A DNA stretch of 64,000 bases from Xiphias gladius. Its lineage: Eukaryota; Chordata; Actinopteri; Istiophoriformes; Xiphiidae. The notes under the pieces are model-generated. The model was given only the letters and a program-made list of their open reading frames with translations, was not told the DNA's origin and searched no databases. The stretch lies in the NCBI RefSeq assembly GCF_016859285.1, contig NC_053411.1, positions 17,922,722 through 17,986,721 of the forward strand, in the 5' to 3' direction. This document shows positions 1 through 12,071 of this stretch, in pieces. The position numbers and the translations under genes are program-made. Every line of letters starts with the position of its first letter. Within the stretch, counting starts at the first letter, position 1.

Positions 1-351
1 ACCGAAATCAGTGCCACGAGGCCAAAGCGTTGAACGGGTGGGAGGGAGAATTTTAAAGCTTTTGTTTTCAACCTGTTTTTATCCGGGAAAGGGTTTCAGT
101 GAGAAGGGGGGCCGGATATGCAGCCTTGAAAACAGGAGATACATTTACAGTTGCAACCCAGTTTCTGTCCTATCACTCACCTTCTTTTTAACTGTTAGTA
201 ACTGAAGAAGCTGCTGCCCGACGTTTTTCTGGTATTTGTTTCACAGCAGACCGTCTGCACCGAAAAAACAAGCACTCATGAAAAATAAGTAAATACTCAG
301 CCCAATGCACGTTTTCTGGTAACTAACTGTCGGAAACATTCTCCGCCCCAG

Positions 352-2084
352 CTGAATGCCGACTGCCTGGACGACCTGCCGCTGGACTACGACCTGGCAC
401 TGGGCGGCGTGGGTGGGGTCGGTGTGGGCGGGGTCGGTGGAGTCGGCGCCCTGGCCCTGGAGGCCGTGGTGTCCGGGGCGTCCAGTGACGGCACGCTGAG
501 CGAGGGCAGCTCCTCGGTGGTGCTGGACCCCGGCGTAAGACGGGTCGGACTCCCGCAGGACTACCAGGACCCCGACACCCTGAGAGATAGCCCTGTGACG
601 GCCACCACCGACACACACACAGGTAACACACACTGCATATTCACTGGGTGCTGGGTCCTCGTTGTTCAGTAATGACATCAGTGGTGTCATACCGACACCT
701 AGTGGTGTTTTTGCCACATAACTTTTATTGGTGGCGTTGTAATCAAAGTTGCGTGTGCTGAACATTTTTAGAGCTTCTTATTTCCTTTATTTGATGCTTT
801 TTTTTTTTTACTGTTTAACCAGGATTTTGTGAGAAACATGAAGGAAAACAAGGAATAAGCAATCGAAAGATTCATGATATGAAAATCCAGGGAGGAAGGA
901 AGCTGTTTGATTTAATGTGAGGTTCAGATATTGATGATTTTCTTAGTTTGAGTTGTTTATTTTCACCTGCTGGCACAGCATCAGGTTGAAGACGCACCAT
1001 TACCAACTGGCTGGAGTTTGATATAGAAATACAAGAAAGTTAAAACTCTAACATTTATCGGTTTTATTCTGAAACAGATAATTAATCTGTGCTTAATCAC
1101 AGGGCTTTCGTGATTAAGTCATTTTTAAAGATTTAATTGTAAAATGATATTTATTTTACTATCTCACAGCATCAAACATCTAGAAACTTCCTGAGGGGGT
1201 TGGCTCATTGGTCAATATCAGCAGCTCTTTACTATTAATTACCTCCCCAGCTGCTGACATCACACTTTAAATAGACAGCCTGTGTTCGTCTTGTACCCTG
1301 TCAGTGTTTCCTTTATTTTAGCTCCTGTTGCTCAACCCACCGTCTAGTTCTGGAAGCTGTTACGGTTGATTTATTTATCTAATTTCCTTCTGTGTATTGA
1401 CGGGTATATTGTATGAGCCAGTGCCACATGCCGCAGCATTACAAGCCTGGACTAGTTTGAAAGGCGCGTCTTTCGCTGGGCCGTTTAAATCAAAACAAAC
1501 CCCGGCAATGAACAGTTTAACTACTTGATTCATGCTCAAATTGCGTGCTTACTATCTAATCCTGCGGTAGGTCTGTTTGCTTCCAAAGCGCAAACTAACA
1601 GCACCAGGGTCCACTTGGCAGTAGACGGATACCTTTCCTTTTTCAGGAGTCTCCTCTGGTCACGTTGTTTGGTCTGCAGCCGAGATTGACTGGACGCTTT
1701 CGCAGCAGTCAAAATAAACCAAACAGAGAAAGATAAACGCTCCAGGGTTCATTTTAACTCGGCCAAACGGGTCAGGAGGGAACGTGAAGTTTTTTATTTG
1801 TTCCACATCTGTGTTCAGGTATTTGTGTCACGTTTGCCTCCTATTCATCAAAGCAAACCTTGTTTGGGATGAATCATTTGACAGGTCTTATCGGGTCTCA
1901 TATTCAGATTCTGGTGGTCGGTCGGTGTCTTCGGTCTAATCCAGCCTTCCCTCCTCCTCTTACAGGTGAGTTTCAGCCAATGGCAAGCAGCGCCTCGGTG
2001 GCATCATTGGTCATCGCCATGGAGACGGGTCTGTCAGATGAGGAGGGGTCCATGGAGCAGTCTCAGATGGGGGACAAATCCTGA
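352..2084 (+). CDS. 3' end of an unidentified gene (last two coding exons)
   Basis: Two exons join in frame. Exon 352-622 follows a CCCCAG acceptor and ends at a GTAACA donor in phase 1. Exon 1966-2084 follows a CTCTTACAG acceptor and ends in TGA at 2082-2084. Together they give the last 129 residues of a protein whose start lies left of the window. The segment begins with an acidic, leucine-rich stretch (DCLDDLPLDYDLAL), then a Gly-Gly-Val low-complexity run, then a Ser/Thr/Asp-rich tail ending ETGLSDEEGSMEQSQMGDKS. There is no transmembrane helix and no catalytic motif, so this is probably a disordered cytoplasmic or nuclear C-terminus. The exon pair is well supported by matching phase and open frames. 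I do not recognise the family, and the neighbouring genes did not let me name it. Confidence 0.6.
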
Positions 2085-2447
2085 GAGGAGATCAACAGAA
2101 CCAAATCAGAACCCAGGCCAAAACGGACTCGGATCAGGTTCCGATTTTTAACACAACTTCAGTGGACCAGATGGTTCAGAGAACAACCTGACTGAAATCA
2201 AATCTGGACCAAACCTGCACTAGACTAAGTATGACCCGAGCTAGGCCTAGGCCCTGGTTCTGGTTTAGACTGGTTCAAAGTGAAAGCTAAACCAAGAACC
2301 AGCACCAGCGTTTGAGTGGGTTTTTCTCTCATTGGACAAAGCTTTGCTAAACCAAACCAACTAGTCTGGACCCTAGGTGGACTCAAGCCTAGCTAGAACC
2401 AGGGTCTAGACTTGGAGGATGAGTTTTGACATAGTGGAACCAAGTTG

Positions 2448-2453
2448 AATAAA
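2448..2453 (+). terminator. Candidate poly(A) signal of the first gene
   Basis: AATAAA lies 364 bases after the stop codon and is followed at once by a GT-rich stretch (TGTGTGCGTGTTGGTTTTG) that looks like a downstream element. Another AATAAA at about 3834 could serve a longer transcript. Confidence 0.4.
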
Positions 2454-3392
2454 TGTGTGCGTGTTGGTTTTGACAATGTTTAAAACAGACCTATGTGATC
2501 TGGACTCAATGGAAACTGGCTTAGTTGGTATGGCTTCATTTTCGTCTCCTCCCGGACTTGGCAAGGTTGGACCCCGGACGTAACCTGGACTAAGGTGGCT
2601 GCTATCCAGTTCCTTGGTCTTACTCTCAGCAGATGTTTTTTCCAAGGCCTACCTGGGACATAACTCCACCTATCTGTTGTCTCTCCGTGCAGATGTCCTA
2701 ATCGACCCCCATTCGCCTCAGTTCATCATGTTTGTAGAACTGGACTATCCGGCTCCTTTCTTTGTCCTACCCATCGTTGATTGATTCCGATAAGCTTTCA
2801 CAGTGATAGAAAATGAAATATAAATCGAGTCCTTCATCTCCAGCGTTGTGGAACTTGTCTCGACATTTGTCTCCCGACTCTCAAAGGGCAGACGGGGTTC
2901 AAACTGACGAGCTGAACAAACCCGAGACACGTTTATGCTCACCAAACACACTCACCGTGGCAGTTGCGTGAACAGGGCAGAACCTGAGAAACCTGGGCTG
3001 CCGGAAGAGGAGGCACTCTTTGAAAAGGTCAATATTCTTCTACATCAGCAGATCTGGAAGACGTTGATGAATGCATGAGAACTCCAAACACCGGGTCGCG
3101 TGTTTTTAAAGTGTCCGTGAGCAATCTAGGCCAGCAGTCCAGATTTACTTGCGTCGTTCTGTCTGTTCTACATCAGTAAGGAGTGCTCTTGTCTCGGGAC
3201 CTTTGCGGAATATTCTGTGACCTGGTTTTTCCAGGTAGGGAGCCACAACAGCTAAACATACTTTGATGGACAATGACACAGTATCAGGGCGGTTCGCTTC
3301 TTGTCCTGGTCCGAATTCTTGGAAGAGTAAAATCTTTTGGTTAATTTAGCTCATTTTGATTTGCCTGCCAACGTGCCAGGCTCTGTTTCTTG

Positions 3393-3432
<40 letters not shown>

Positions 3433-6400
3433 TGTCTGTGTTGACTGACTCATTTTGGAAGGACGACGTTTATTTTGAAAGGACACAACAGCTAGTCCGA
3501 GCAGTGGATTTCGGCTTTTTTTCTTTTTTATTGTTTTGCTTAAATGGCGGACTCATCCTGGCAGTATTAGAGCCACAGTCTAACTGCAGTATTGAACAGC
3601 AACTACACACAGTATTTGTTTTTGTTTTTTCCCTGTTCCTGCCTGTTTGTATATTTCCAGGCTTGTTTATCTTTACGGTGCTCCGACGGTATTCAGTTCG
3701 GATGCTTTCTTTTCCTCAGCACTTGCTCCAAACAGGGTTCCTAAGTTTGTCTGAGAAATGCTCTTGACCGGGGTTGTACAGAAAATGGTGAGGTATGAGG
3801 AGGGTTGATAACTCGTACAATTTAACTACAGAAAATAAAGCCCAGATGGAAATAAGTGAGAGGTTTCAAAACTAGGGAAGAATCGTGGAGGTTGGGTCTG
3901 AGAACGTACGAACCGTTTGGGGGGAAATGGTTACGAGAGAAATGCCAGTATGATGGAGGAGAGCTTTCACCTGCACCACAACCTTTTCTCTTCTTTAAAC
4001 AGTTTGTCTATTTATGCGATTTAAAAAAAAAAAAAAAAAAAACAACCCATCCGTAACGCTGGGCAGACCCAGTATCGCGCAAGTTGTGTTAACTCACACT
4101 GTACATTTCGATGGGACTGTGAGTAGCACGGCCAGAGACTTCTATGCTCACACTGTATGGACGGCCACGATGTGGAGGTCACCCTCAATGTAAGCAGGGA
4201 ATCCAGGGCTGATTCTTTTTTTGTTTTTAATTTGAAATTCAAATTTTTGTTCAAATAGGAAAAAGTAATTTAAATATTCAAACTGAAATGAGCTGTTCGA
4301 TTACAAGATGTGGTTCTGTCCATTGGAAATTCTAATAGAAGACCACTTCCTCAGCAACACTGACGAAAAGAGAGAAATGCAGCGTTACTTGATAAAAAGG
4401 TAGGTTCAAATATGGAGCTGCGGACGCCTGGAAGACACTGACAATACGCTGACTATTCTGCAGTGAAGTTCAGTTTCACTGTGCATCACAGCTCAGTCTC
4501 AGTCAAGGCTACAGTGAAAACGTGTCGTACTGCTCAGATAAAAATAAGCAAAGCTCACGACAGTTTATAACGGATCCGGTGACAGCAGCCGTGTGGGAAA
4601 TCAGATCCACTGAACCGCTCAAACCGTAAGACGTAAGCTGACCACAAATCCAACTGGTGGTCCGAGAGCCCGATCGTTGATCGTTCAGGCGTTGTAACCG
4701 CCCTCAAACTGCCCCGTCGAATGACAATCGATCTAGCGCTGGTCCGATTCCAACTTGGTTGGGGGCGACCGGTTCAAGGTCAAAATCGGGTTAAACCAGA
4801 TTTAACCTGATGACAGTGTCTGCCCGGCACACATTAGAAGACGCAAAGACTTTCCTCACCAGCCTTCCACCGTGGCCGTCTCTCCTGAGATGTGACATCC
4901 GGTCAGCGTTGTCCAAACTTCGGTCCTCCGTTAAAATGCCACGTAGGAACCCTGTCTATGATGTTGGCGTGTTTTGTCATTTCCCCGTCCATCCATTTGT
5001 GCGTCTGCCTGACCACACGTGTCTGTTACCATGGCCTCATGCTGCCTTTTTTAAAAAAACATTTACCTTTAACCCTGACAACCAAGGATTAGATCTTTCA
5101 CTTGCCAGTCAACTTAAGCAAACGTAAAAAGCGTTTTTTCAAGCCAAATTAGGTGTTCGCTGCCATTAGGGTTACATGGACGTCGCCAAAACAAGCCCTG
5201 AAAAAAGGTTAGCCAAGTTTCAGATTTGTAGAAATACATTCAGAGCTGCAGACGGACGAGAGTTAAGCAAAGAATCCCTCCCTGCTTTAGTGAATACAGT
5301 TCACTCTGGATGAGTGCGTCGGCTCAAAGCCAAACATGTAAATATAAAATATATATTCTACAAGTTGACTACGCCACGTGGCACTGCTGTTGGTTTGCCA
5401 AAGCGGTGCGGAGACTGCATAGGGCTTCGGTCGTGTCGTGGCGTCGCCGGCGCCGAGAGGTTCCTGAAACCGAGAGAGATAAAGATTGTCGTCTATTTTG
5501 ATACCAGAGGAGACGTTTATTTTTCTAACGAAGACACCCAGCGGCAAAGACTGATTTCCCTCCCATCCCTTCATTACCCAAGGCCTGGTGATTCTCAATG
5601 TGATTGAGTATTGATCGGGCAGGTTGAAGTGTTGTGTTTATTTGTGTAGTTGTACATACAGACAGTACACAAAGAACCTCGGTGACCTAAACCCTTGGAA
5701 GTAAACGGTCTGCAAACATTTGGGCTCCGATTGTCAGTGCAGCCCCAATGAAAACAGAAAATTGAGCCTGATGTTGAGCTGGAGAACCAGTGATGTGCAG
5801 ATCGTTTCCCCGACTCTTTTGGTACCATATCTGGTGGAGAACCTTTTTTCCACCAGTCTGATCAAAAGAAAATACGACCGGTTTCATTGCCGAAATAAGT
5901 TTAAAGAACAGTAAACCAATTATAATTACAACATCTGTAATTTAAGTAGCTTTCAGAATAAAGAACAACCATAATATGTCTTAAAAGGGAACGTGACGGG
6001 ATTTATAGTCAGCTACACAAACCATTTAACTGTATATATAAATATTTAACACGAAATCTAATTGGTTTTAGTGTTGAAAAGCTCCGTTTCCGGTAATTAC
6101 AACTGGTATCCAATTGAAAGAGTAAGAAGCGGCACTGGTATTGGTTTTTCCGGTCCTACCGGTGAGTTCATTTTCTGAAACCAGAACGACTTTTAGAATT
6201 TTACGAGATCTAGTTTAGTAAGGGTCTCCCCTTCGTTGCTTCCTAGGCTTCGTATTTCCTGTCTCCTCACAGTTTCAGGGCTGAGGACCAGTTAACTCTG
6301 GGTTCAGTCAGTTTCCAAGTATATAACAAACACTAGTTAATTTAAACACCAGTAAAATAGAGGAGAGCCTATTTGCTGTAATGTATGAAGCTGATGAGTT

Positions 6401-6660
6401 TGTATGCCTTGTCTTGACCAATTTTCCGTGAATAATGTTTTAATTAAAGTCACTTCTTCTGTGCTGTAAGCTTTATTTTCAGTGAATTTAGTTCAGTATC
6501 ATGTTATTTTCGCCTTTGCACTATTTGATTCTCTTACTTTTTTTATGTGACTGCAATTCTGCTGTCACAGTAGTGAAAGTGAACTCAACTCAACCCTATT
6601 TTCAATCCATTTGTTCTGCTAGTAGAGACTGAAGCTGCTGTGGCATGCTGGTCCCCCCCT
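2454..6660. other. Intergenic stretch, no gene seen
   Basis: No ORF here resembles a known protein, and no convincing acceptor-exon-donor unit was found. It holds a GT microsatellite, a poly-A run at 4022-4042 and otherwise unremarkable AT-rich sequence. Confidence 0.5.
3396..3431 (+). repeat. (TG)n microsatellite
   Basis: Eighteen uninterrupted TG units. Confidence 0.95.
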
Positions 6661-7032
6661 CAGGGCTGGGTATCGAACCTCAAATACTGCTTTGTTACGA
6701 ACTGACGTGTTCGTGGTGCAGAGTGTCACAAACTGTTAGAGCACTGAATGTCCGGTCAGGTTCATTCTTTTCCGTCGTCGTTCTCTGATCTGATAGTTTC
6801 TGATTCAAGTCGAAGTTTTGCCAACATTAGACGCTTTTATTTCTGTACGGCTGCGACAAAATTTGAAAAAAAAGAGGAGGAAAAAAAAAGGTTTTGTAGA
6901 AAAATATTTAAAAAAATATTTTTCAAAGTAAGATACTGAAAAATAGCATTGATACCTTTGGGTATCGGTACTAAAACTCACGTCTCGCATCAGCACTCGT
7001 ATCGAAACAACTTGGAATGATACCCAGCCCTT
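6661..7032. mobile_element. MITE with GGGCTGGGTATC terminal inverted repeats
   Basis: The left end reads AGGGCTGGGTATCGAA. The right end reads GATACCCAGCCCT, its exact inverse over 13 bases. The element is about 370 bp. Flanks resemble a degenerate 8-bp duplication (GTCCCCCC versus GTGCCCCT), as for hAT-type elements. It has no transposase; the ORFs inside are incidental. A short element with these ends is common in fish genomes (recollection, not checked). Confidence 0.7.
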
Positions 7033-7489
7033 GTGCCCCTCATATGCCGCTGATACAGACCTCTGGCAATGATAAACAAGTATTTTCTGCTCTTCTGTTA
7101 CAGCAAGGAAACATACGGTAGCCACTCAAAACGCGTCGTAGGAAAACCAGCAAAGGTCATTTTTCCACCTAAGATCTAATGAGGAGTGGAGTTGTTCACC
7201 GAGCATCGTTTTAGAAACGCTGTCACCCTCTAACGCGAGTAGACAACTGAGAAAATACGCCGCGAGCGAATGTTCACGAGGCCCCGAAATCGTTCACGAA
7301 ACTAAATTTGCGGATCAATGTGACGACCAAGTTCAGCCACGCACACGTTACTTTTCAAAAACACGTGATTGACAGTCTGATTCGAAAACACAGCGTTCAA
7401 CGAAGAAAATCTTTCATAACTATTGAACAATGACCAGTATTTTGTAAATATGATTGGCACAACATTGTTACGTGTCTTAATTATAGTGA

Positions 7490-7735
7490 CGACGGTCGTC
7501 GATTTTGTAATTAAGATCCACAGATCTCATAATTCGAGGACCCATCTCGTACTTACGAGATCTGCGATTTGTACCTCATAATTATGAGAAATGATCCTGT
7601 AATAATGAGATAATTAGTCATAAATGTGAGGTAAGGAAGTCTTAACTACAAGTTACATATGACCATTGATACAACCATGACTTTATATCTCATAATAGTA
7701 GATATTAATTACGAGATAAGATCTTTCTTTTCTGT
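7490..7735. repeat. Cluster of degenerate palindromes around TCTCATAATTATGAGA
   Basis: Many short inverted and direct copies of a unit like CTCATAATTATGAG or CTCGTACTTACGAG are packed into about 240 bp (for example near 7528, 7548, 7573, 7600, 7699 and 7712). The block is AT-rich with no coding potential. It could be a decayed repeat array or nested remnants of hairpin elements. Confidence 0.6.
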
Positions 7736-7739
7736 TTCT

Positions 7740-10700
7740 AGTATGAAGGCAGTGGCCTTTAGTCGTCTGAGAACAGGGCTCCAAATGATTCTGTAGATCA
7801 AATGGTCAAACGTTGACCTCGGTGCGTTTCAAAACGGGGCCCGCATGTCACTGCCAGCCATGACGTCCGGTTGGTTTTCTTGCTCTTCCCCGTCCCTCCT
7901 CTCTGCCGGCCAACTGGCCGCCTTCCCTGGATGCTGTGTTTTGATTGGTTACGCGGCATCCTCTGTTGATGCACTTTAATACCGTTTCTCTGGAAGGTTC
8001 TTAAAGTCTTTTCTTGTCTCTCTCCTCCACCTTTATACTCACCTTTTTTGCTTTAGTTTTCTGCTTCGCCCCTCTACTCCCTCCCTTGTCTCTTCTGTTG
8101 CCCTCCACCGTGTTGGAAATGTACGGCATTGTTTTGTGAGAGGGTGTTGGAAAATTTTGTGAACCGAATTGAAAAAGAATCTGGAAAACCAAGGAGAGAT
8201 GTGTAGCCCTGCCGGTCCATATTCAACCACAAATCCTTAATATGGCCAATAAAGCAGTCGGTCCACAGTATTGTAATTTTGTTTTGTAATTCCTGATCTC
8301 TTTCCTGGGGTTTCTAATCCCATTGGGAGTATAATCTTCATCCCCTAAATATTATCTATAAAAGCAGCATCAGTCGTGAACATGCAAGTAGGAGGATTTA
8401 AATACGTTACAAGGAATTTTGCATTTAATCACAGCGATAGAAGAATGAATCCAAGACAAAACTTTCAGATCCTTCCAGAGAGATGATCAGACGCGCTTGT
8501 GGCCGTGGTAACCCCCCAGTTACCATGACAGCAGGGTGTGATGTGGTGTCCCGTGTGTTTCTACGATATTAATGGTTTTCAGAACGTCTGTCTGTGTGAT
8601 TGTCCTGTGCACGCAAACACAAAATAGACACACCTACATACACGTGTAAATACAAGGCTGCGTGATGCCATGTTGATTATGTGTTTCAGTTGTTGCACGT
8701 GCTCCGATTCAGGACAGAATTTAAATAAAATTTTATTGCTGATATTCCAGCCTGGTGTTTGTGTGTCATGTCTGAAAATAAATGGGGAGATATTTTTCTT
8801 GTTTGTGTTTTCCCGATGATGGAAGTGACTACATTTTCCATCAGCACGTTCACACTTTTTAACTTATGGATTTCTGTGCGCATTTTGCTGTTTTTTGTCG
8901 GCGAAAACAACCATTCATTTTCAAGCAGCGTGTGTTGCACAAATGCAAAGCACAATATCGAGAGGTTTCAAGCATCTAGCAGCTGTAAAATTGCTTCAAG
9001 ATGCAGTCACAGTAAATAATGGAAAATGGAGGGAAGGGAAAACAAGTACGGGTTGTAGAATAAAACCAAAATCCTTAATGTCTGTCTATACACTAAAATA
9101 TACATAATTATGAGGATTATTTGTTTGAATTTAATGCGCTTTGGTAAGTTTTTCAATGTGGTACAAGGGCTAAGTGCCAGTGTTTTCTTAGTTTTATTTT
9201 CAAACTAAATGTAAAAAATATCACTAATAATAAATTGAAGACACGAAGACAGCGAAATAAATCACAGCGAACTTTATACTGAACAAAGAACACATTCGTC
9301 TAATGACGCCGCTGAATAGGCGCTAATGCTACACACGGTATGTAAACAACAGATACATCCAGGAACGTCTAACAGACAAATGGAGATAAAAAATAAATGT
9401 TTATCACCATCTATTAGTAATAACAGAACAAAAATCTATCTGTTGATAGTGGTGAACAATGGAGTGCTGCAAGAACGAGTCCCAAAACCCGGAACTAAGC
9501 ATTTTTGCACTTCCGGCTCGAAGTCGATGGGTTTTTCAGAATTTTTGTTTAGATGCCTGAAATAAGGTCTGTGTTACCACAAGCTCGAGTCATTTTCACA
9601 TTTTATGCTACGGCATAAATTAGGTCAGTAAATAACCCACTTGTGACTTTTTTTGTAAGCTTTTAAAAAAAAAAAAGGGGGCTGCTAACAAGTGGCTAAA
9701 TGAGTGTCGGGGACATTAAGTGTCATAATTTCAAACACGAAAACCGATCTACTCACCAGTCCGCCTTTACAGCCTCGTTGTGTTTATACTCTCAGTCATA
9801 AACTGTTACTAACTTTATGAGATGAAAAGCTTTTTTTTTTAGAAGAGGTAAGCTCAGTGGTGGTGATGTTGATGCCATGACCGTGGTGTAGTTCGTTTTT
9901 AGCCTAACATCAGCTTTTTACTAAAGATTGTACTTAGGCTTCAAAAATCTTAAAAAGTGGTCTTCGTTTGTGAAGATCATCTTGCTGAACAAAACGTACC
10001 ACAAACTTTTATTAGTCACAGACCTTATTTTCTGCAATAATCCAAAAGCCACTGGAAAAGGCCTAATGGCTTTTTGTCGAGGGAACCAGGGTGATGCTAA
10101 CTTCCGGGTTGGCCTACAAAAATACGTCGTCCCTTTAGCACCCTATTGGAGGCCCAGACGTCTCGAATGTTCCTATTTTTTATGAAGGAAAAGAAAGCAT
10201 TAGCATGTAGCGCTCTCTGTTTTAATGTTCACACAAAGAAAACGTCTTCCTCCATTCACCCTCTTGAAAGTCATTTGTAAAACTAGGTTCATCTCTGAAA
10301 GAAAATGTTTTGTTTTTGACTGTCCATCCACGTATGCACCCGAGTTTTAGCAGTACGTTAGTTCAACTTCAATGTCAGCGTAAGGAAATGGCATAAAACT
10401 TTAAGTCTTCAATATCATTTCACTTACGTCGTTAATCATTTTAACTTCAGCTACCTAGCTAGCAGTTACTATTAGTATAAGTGCTAGCTAGTCGCTACGC
10501 CTAGCAGTTTACCGCTAATCAGCGAGAAAGTCTTAAAACTAGGATAAAAATGGCTGTTACTTAAATAAATAAAAATGAACTTATAAACAAAATACATCAA
10601 CTTCTTCAACTTTGCTGTTCATTTGAGCTAGTTTAATAAATTCATCCTTGATTAAATACATTTAAAAATGTTATTTAAAGGTTTCTCTAGAGTCTCAAGC

Positions 10701-11050
10701 TGCAGAGAGGGTAGTAACTGCTACTCCGCTAAGCTAGGCTAGTTGGCGTTTATCTGGTGTTGCTTTTTTTTTTTCCCATTGCGATTACATACAGCTGCTG
10801 CATTATTTAGGTCATTTAACAATCTCACTTATTAAGATGCTAGAGCCTCAAAATGGATTTTTCAACTACAGGAAACAGGAAAAAAATGGGTAAATTAGCT
10901 GTCGCACCAGCTAGGTGGAACTAGCCGAACTGTCAGCATTTTGGTTTTTTACATGCTGTTAGTTGTATTTTTCCACCTAATATCACATTTCTATAGCAAC
11001 GTGTCAAAAAGTCCGATTGTGCTCTTAATAGGTAGTTACTGCATTTTGGC
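7740..11050. other. Intergenic stretch, no gene seen
   Basis: AT-rich sequence with only short, compositionally random ORFs. Several GCTAGCTA-rich segments (10440-10510, 10720-10740) suggest old interspersed repeats. No RNA gene was recognised. Confidence 0.45.
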
Positions 11051-11059
11051 TTTTTAGGA

Positions 11060-11366
11060 CGGAGAAGTTCATATACATTTATTGTTCAGTGAAATCAAAC
11101 AGAAAGGAAAGTTGTTTTTATTCAACCGGGAAACGAACCATAAGCAGTGGTTTTGACGGGATGGTAATACAGCAGCTGAATTTCTAAAGATTTCAAGATT
11201 TACGTCAAGCTCTTGGGCTACAGCAGAATACAGGTAGTTACAGATAAAAATAGTGGCAAAGTGAAGGAACTTTGAGAAGAGCACAGCGGAGTTGAGGCCA
11301 AATGTTACGAGCAGCTCTAAAGTGTGGAAGCAGTCATCTCTGAATCTGTAGCTCCTTGTTGCCGAT
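11060..11366 (-). other. Likely 3' UTR exon of the ppme1-like gene, with poly(A) signal
   Basis: On the minus strand an acceptor CTTTCAG ends at 11367 and could receive the GTAAGA donor just below 12063. An AATAAA (TTTATT on the plus strand, 11078-11083) lies about 285 bases into the exon. The coding stop is already in the previous exon, only 9 bases before the junction, so nonsense-mediated decay would not be expected. Confidence 0.4.
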
Positions 11367-12071
11367 CTGAAAGAAAACATGAGAAATGGAGAAAGTGTTT
11401 AAAAGTGCAGTATATAATCAAGACAAGCACGAAGGCCTGTAGAAGTAAAGTGTGTTTTTAAATGGTTGATAGATGGTTTTGAAGCCAAATACTTTTTTCT
11501 ATGTAAACTGGTTGGTGTGAAAGTTAAGATTTTATCCACTAATCATATCTAGAAACTAAAAAAAATGTTTTTGTCTCCTTTCCCCCCGTCATGCTCCAGA
11601 TTGACAACATTTGGTACTAAAGAAATCATTAAAAATCAAGATTTTTCCTTTCTTTCAATGTTCTTATTTCAATCTTCGCAGGTACCAGGTATTTTTCTTG
11701 ATTAACTGACGAACCGTTTGCTCCATGAAATGTAGGCATCACAATTTCCAATAGTTACCATGGCGATGCCCTTATTTGTCGGACAAGACGGCCAAAACCC
11801 AACGATACTCAGTTTGCTATCATAGAAAATATTCACATATGAGAAACTGAAACCTTTGAATTTCTGCTGTTTTTTTACTTGAAAAAAAATGACCGAAACA
11901 ATTACTCGAATGTCAAAACTGTCACCATTTAATTTTCTGTAGGTCAAGCACTCAGTTCATTCATCACTGCCGCTCTACTGCAGAGGTGATGTCTGTTCTG
12001 CGTTTCAGTACTACAGTGCTACAGAACTTAAAACAGGTTTAGGTATTTAAACAGCATCTTACCTGCAGATC

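Noticed and set aside
241-765. 174-codon minus-strand ORF
   Set aside because: Antisense of the GGV-coding exon at 352-622. Its Gly/Arg/His-rich composition mirrors the repeat.
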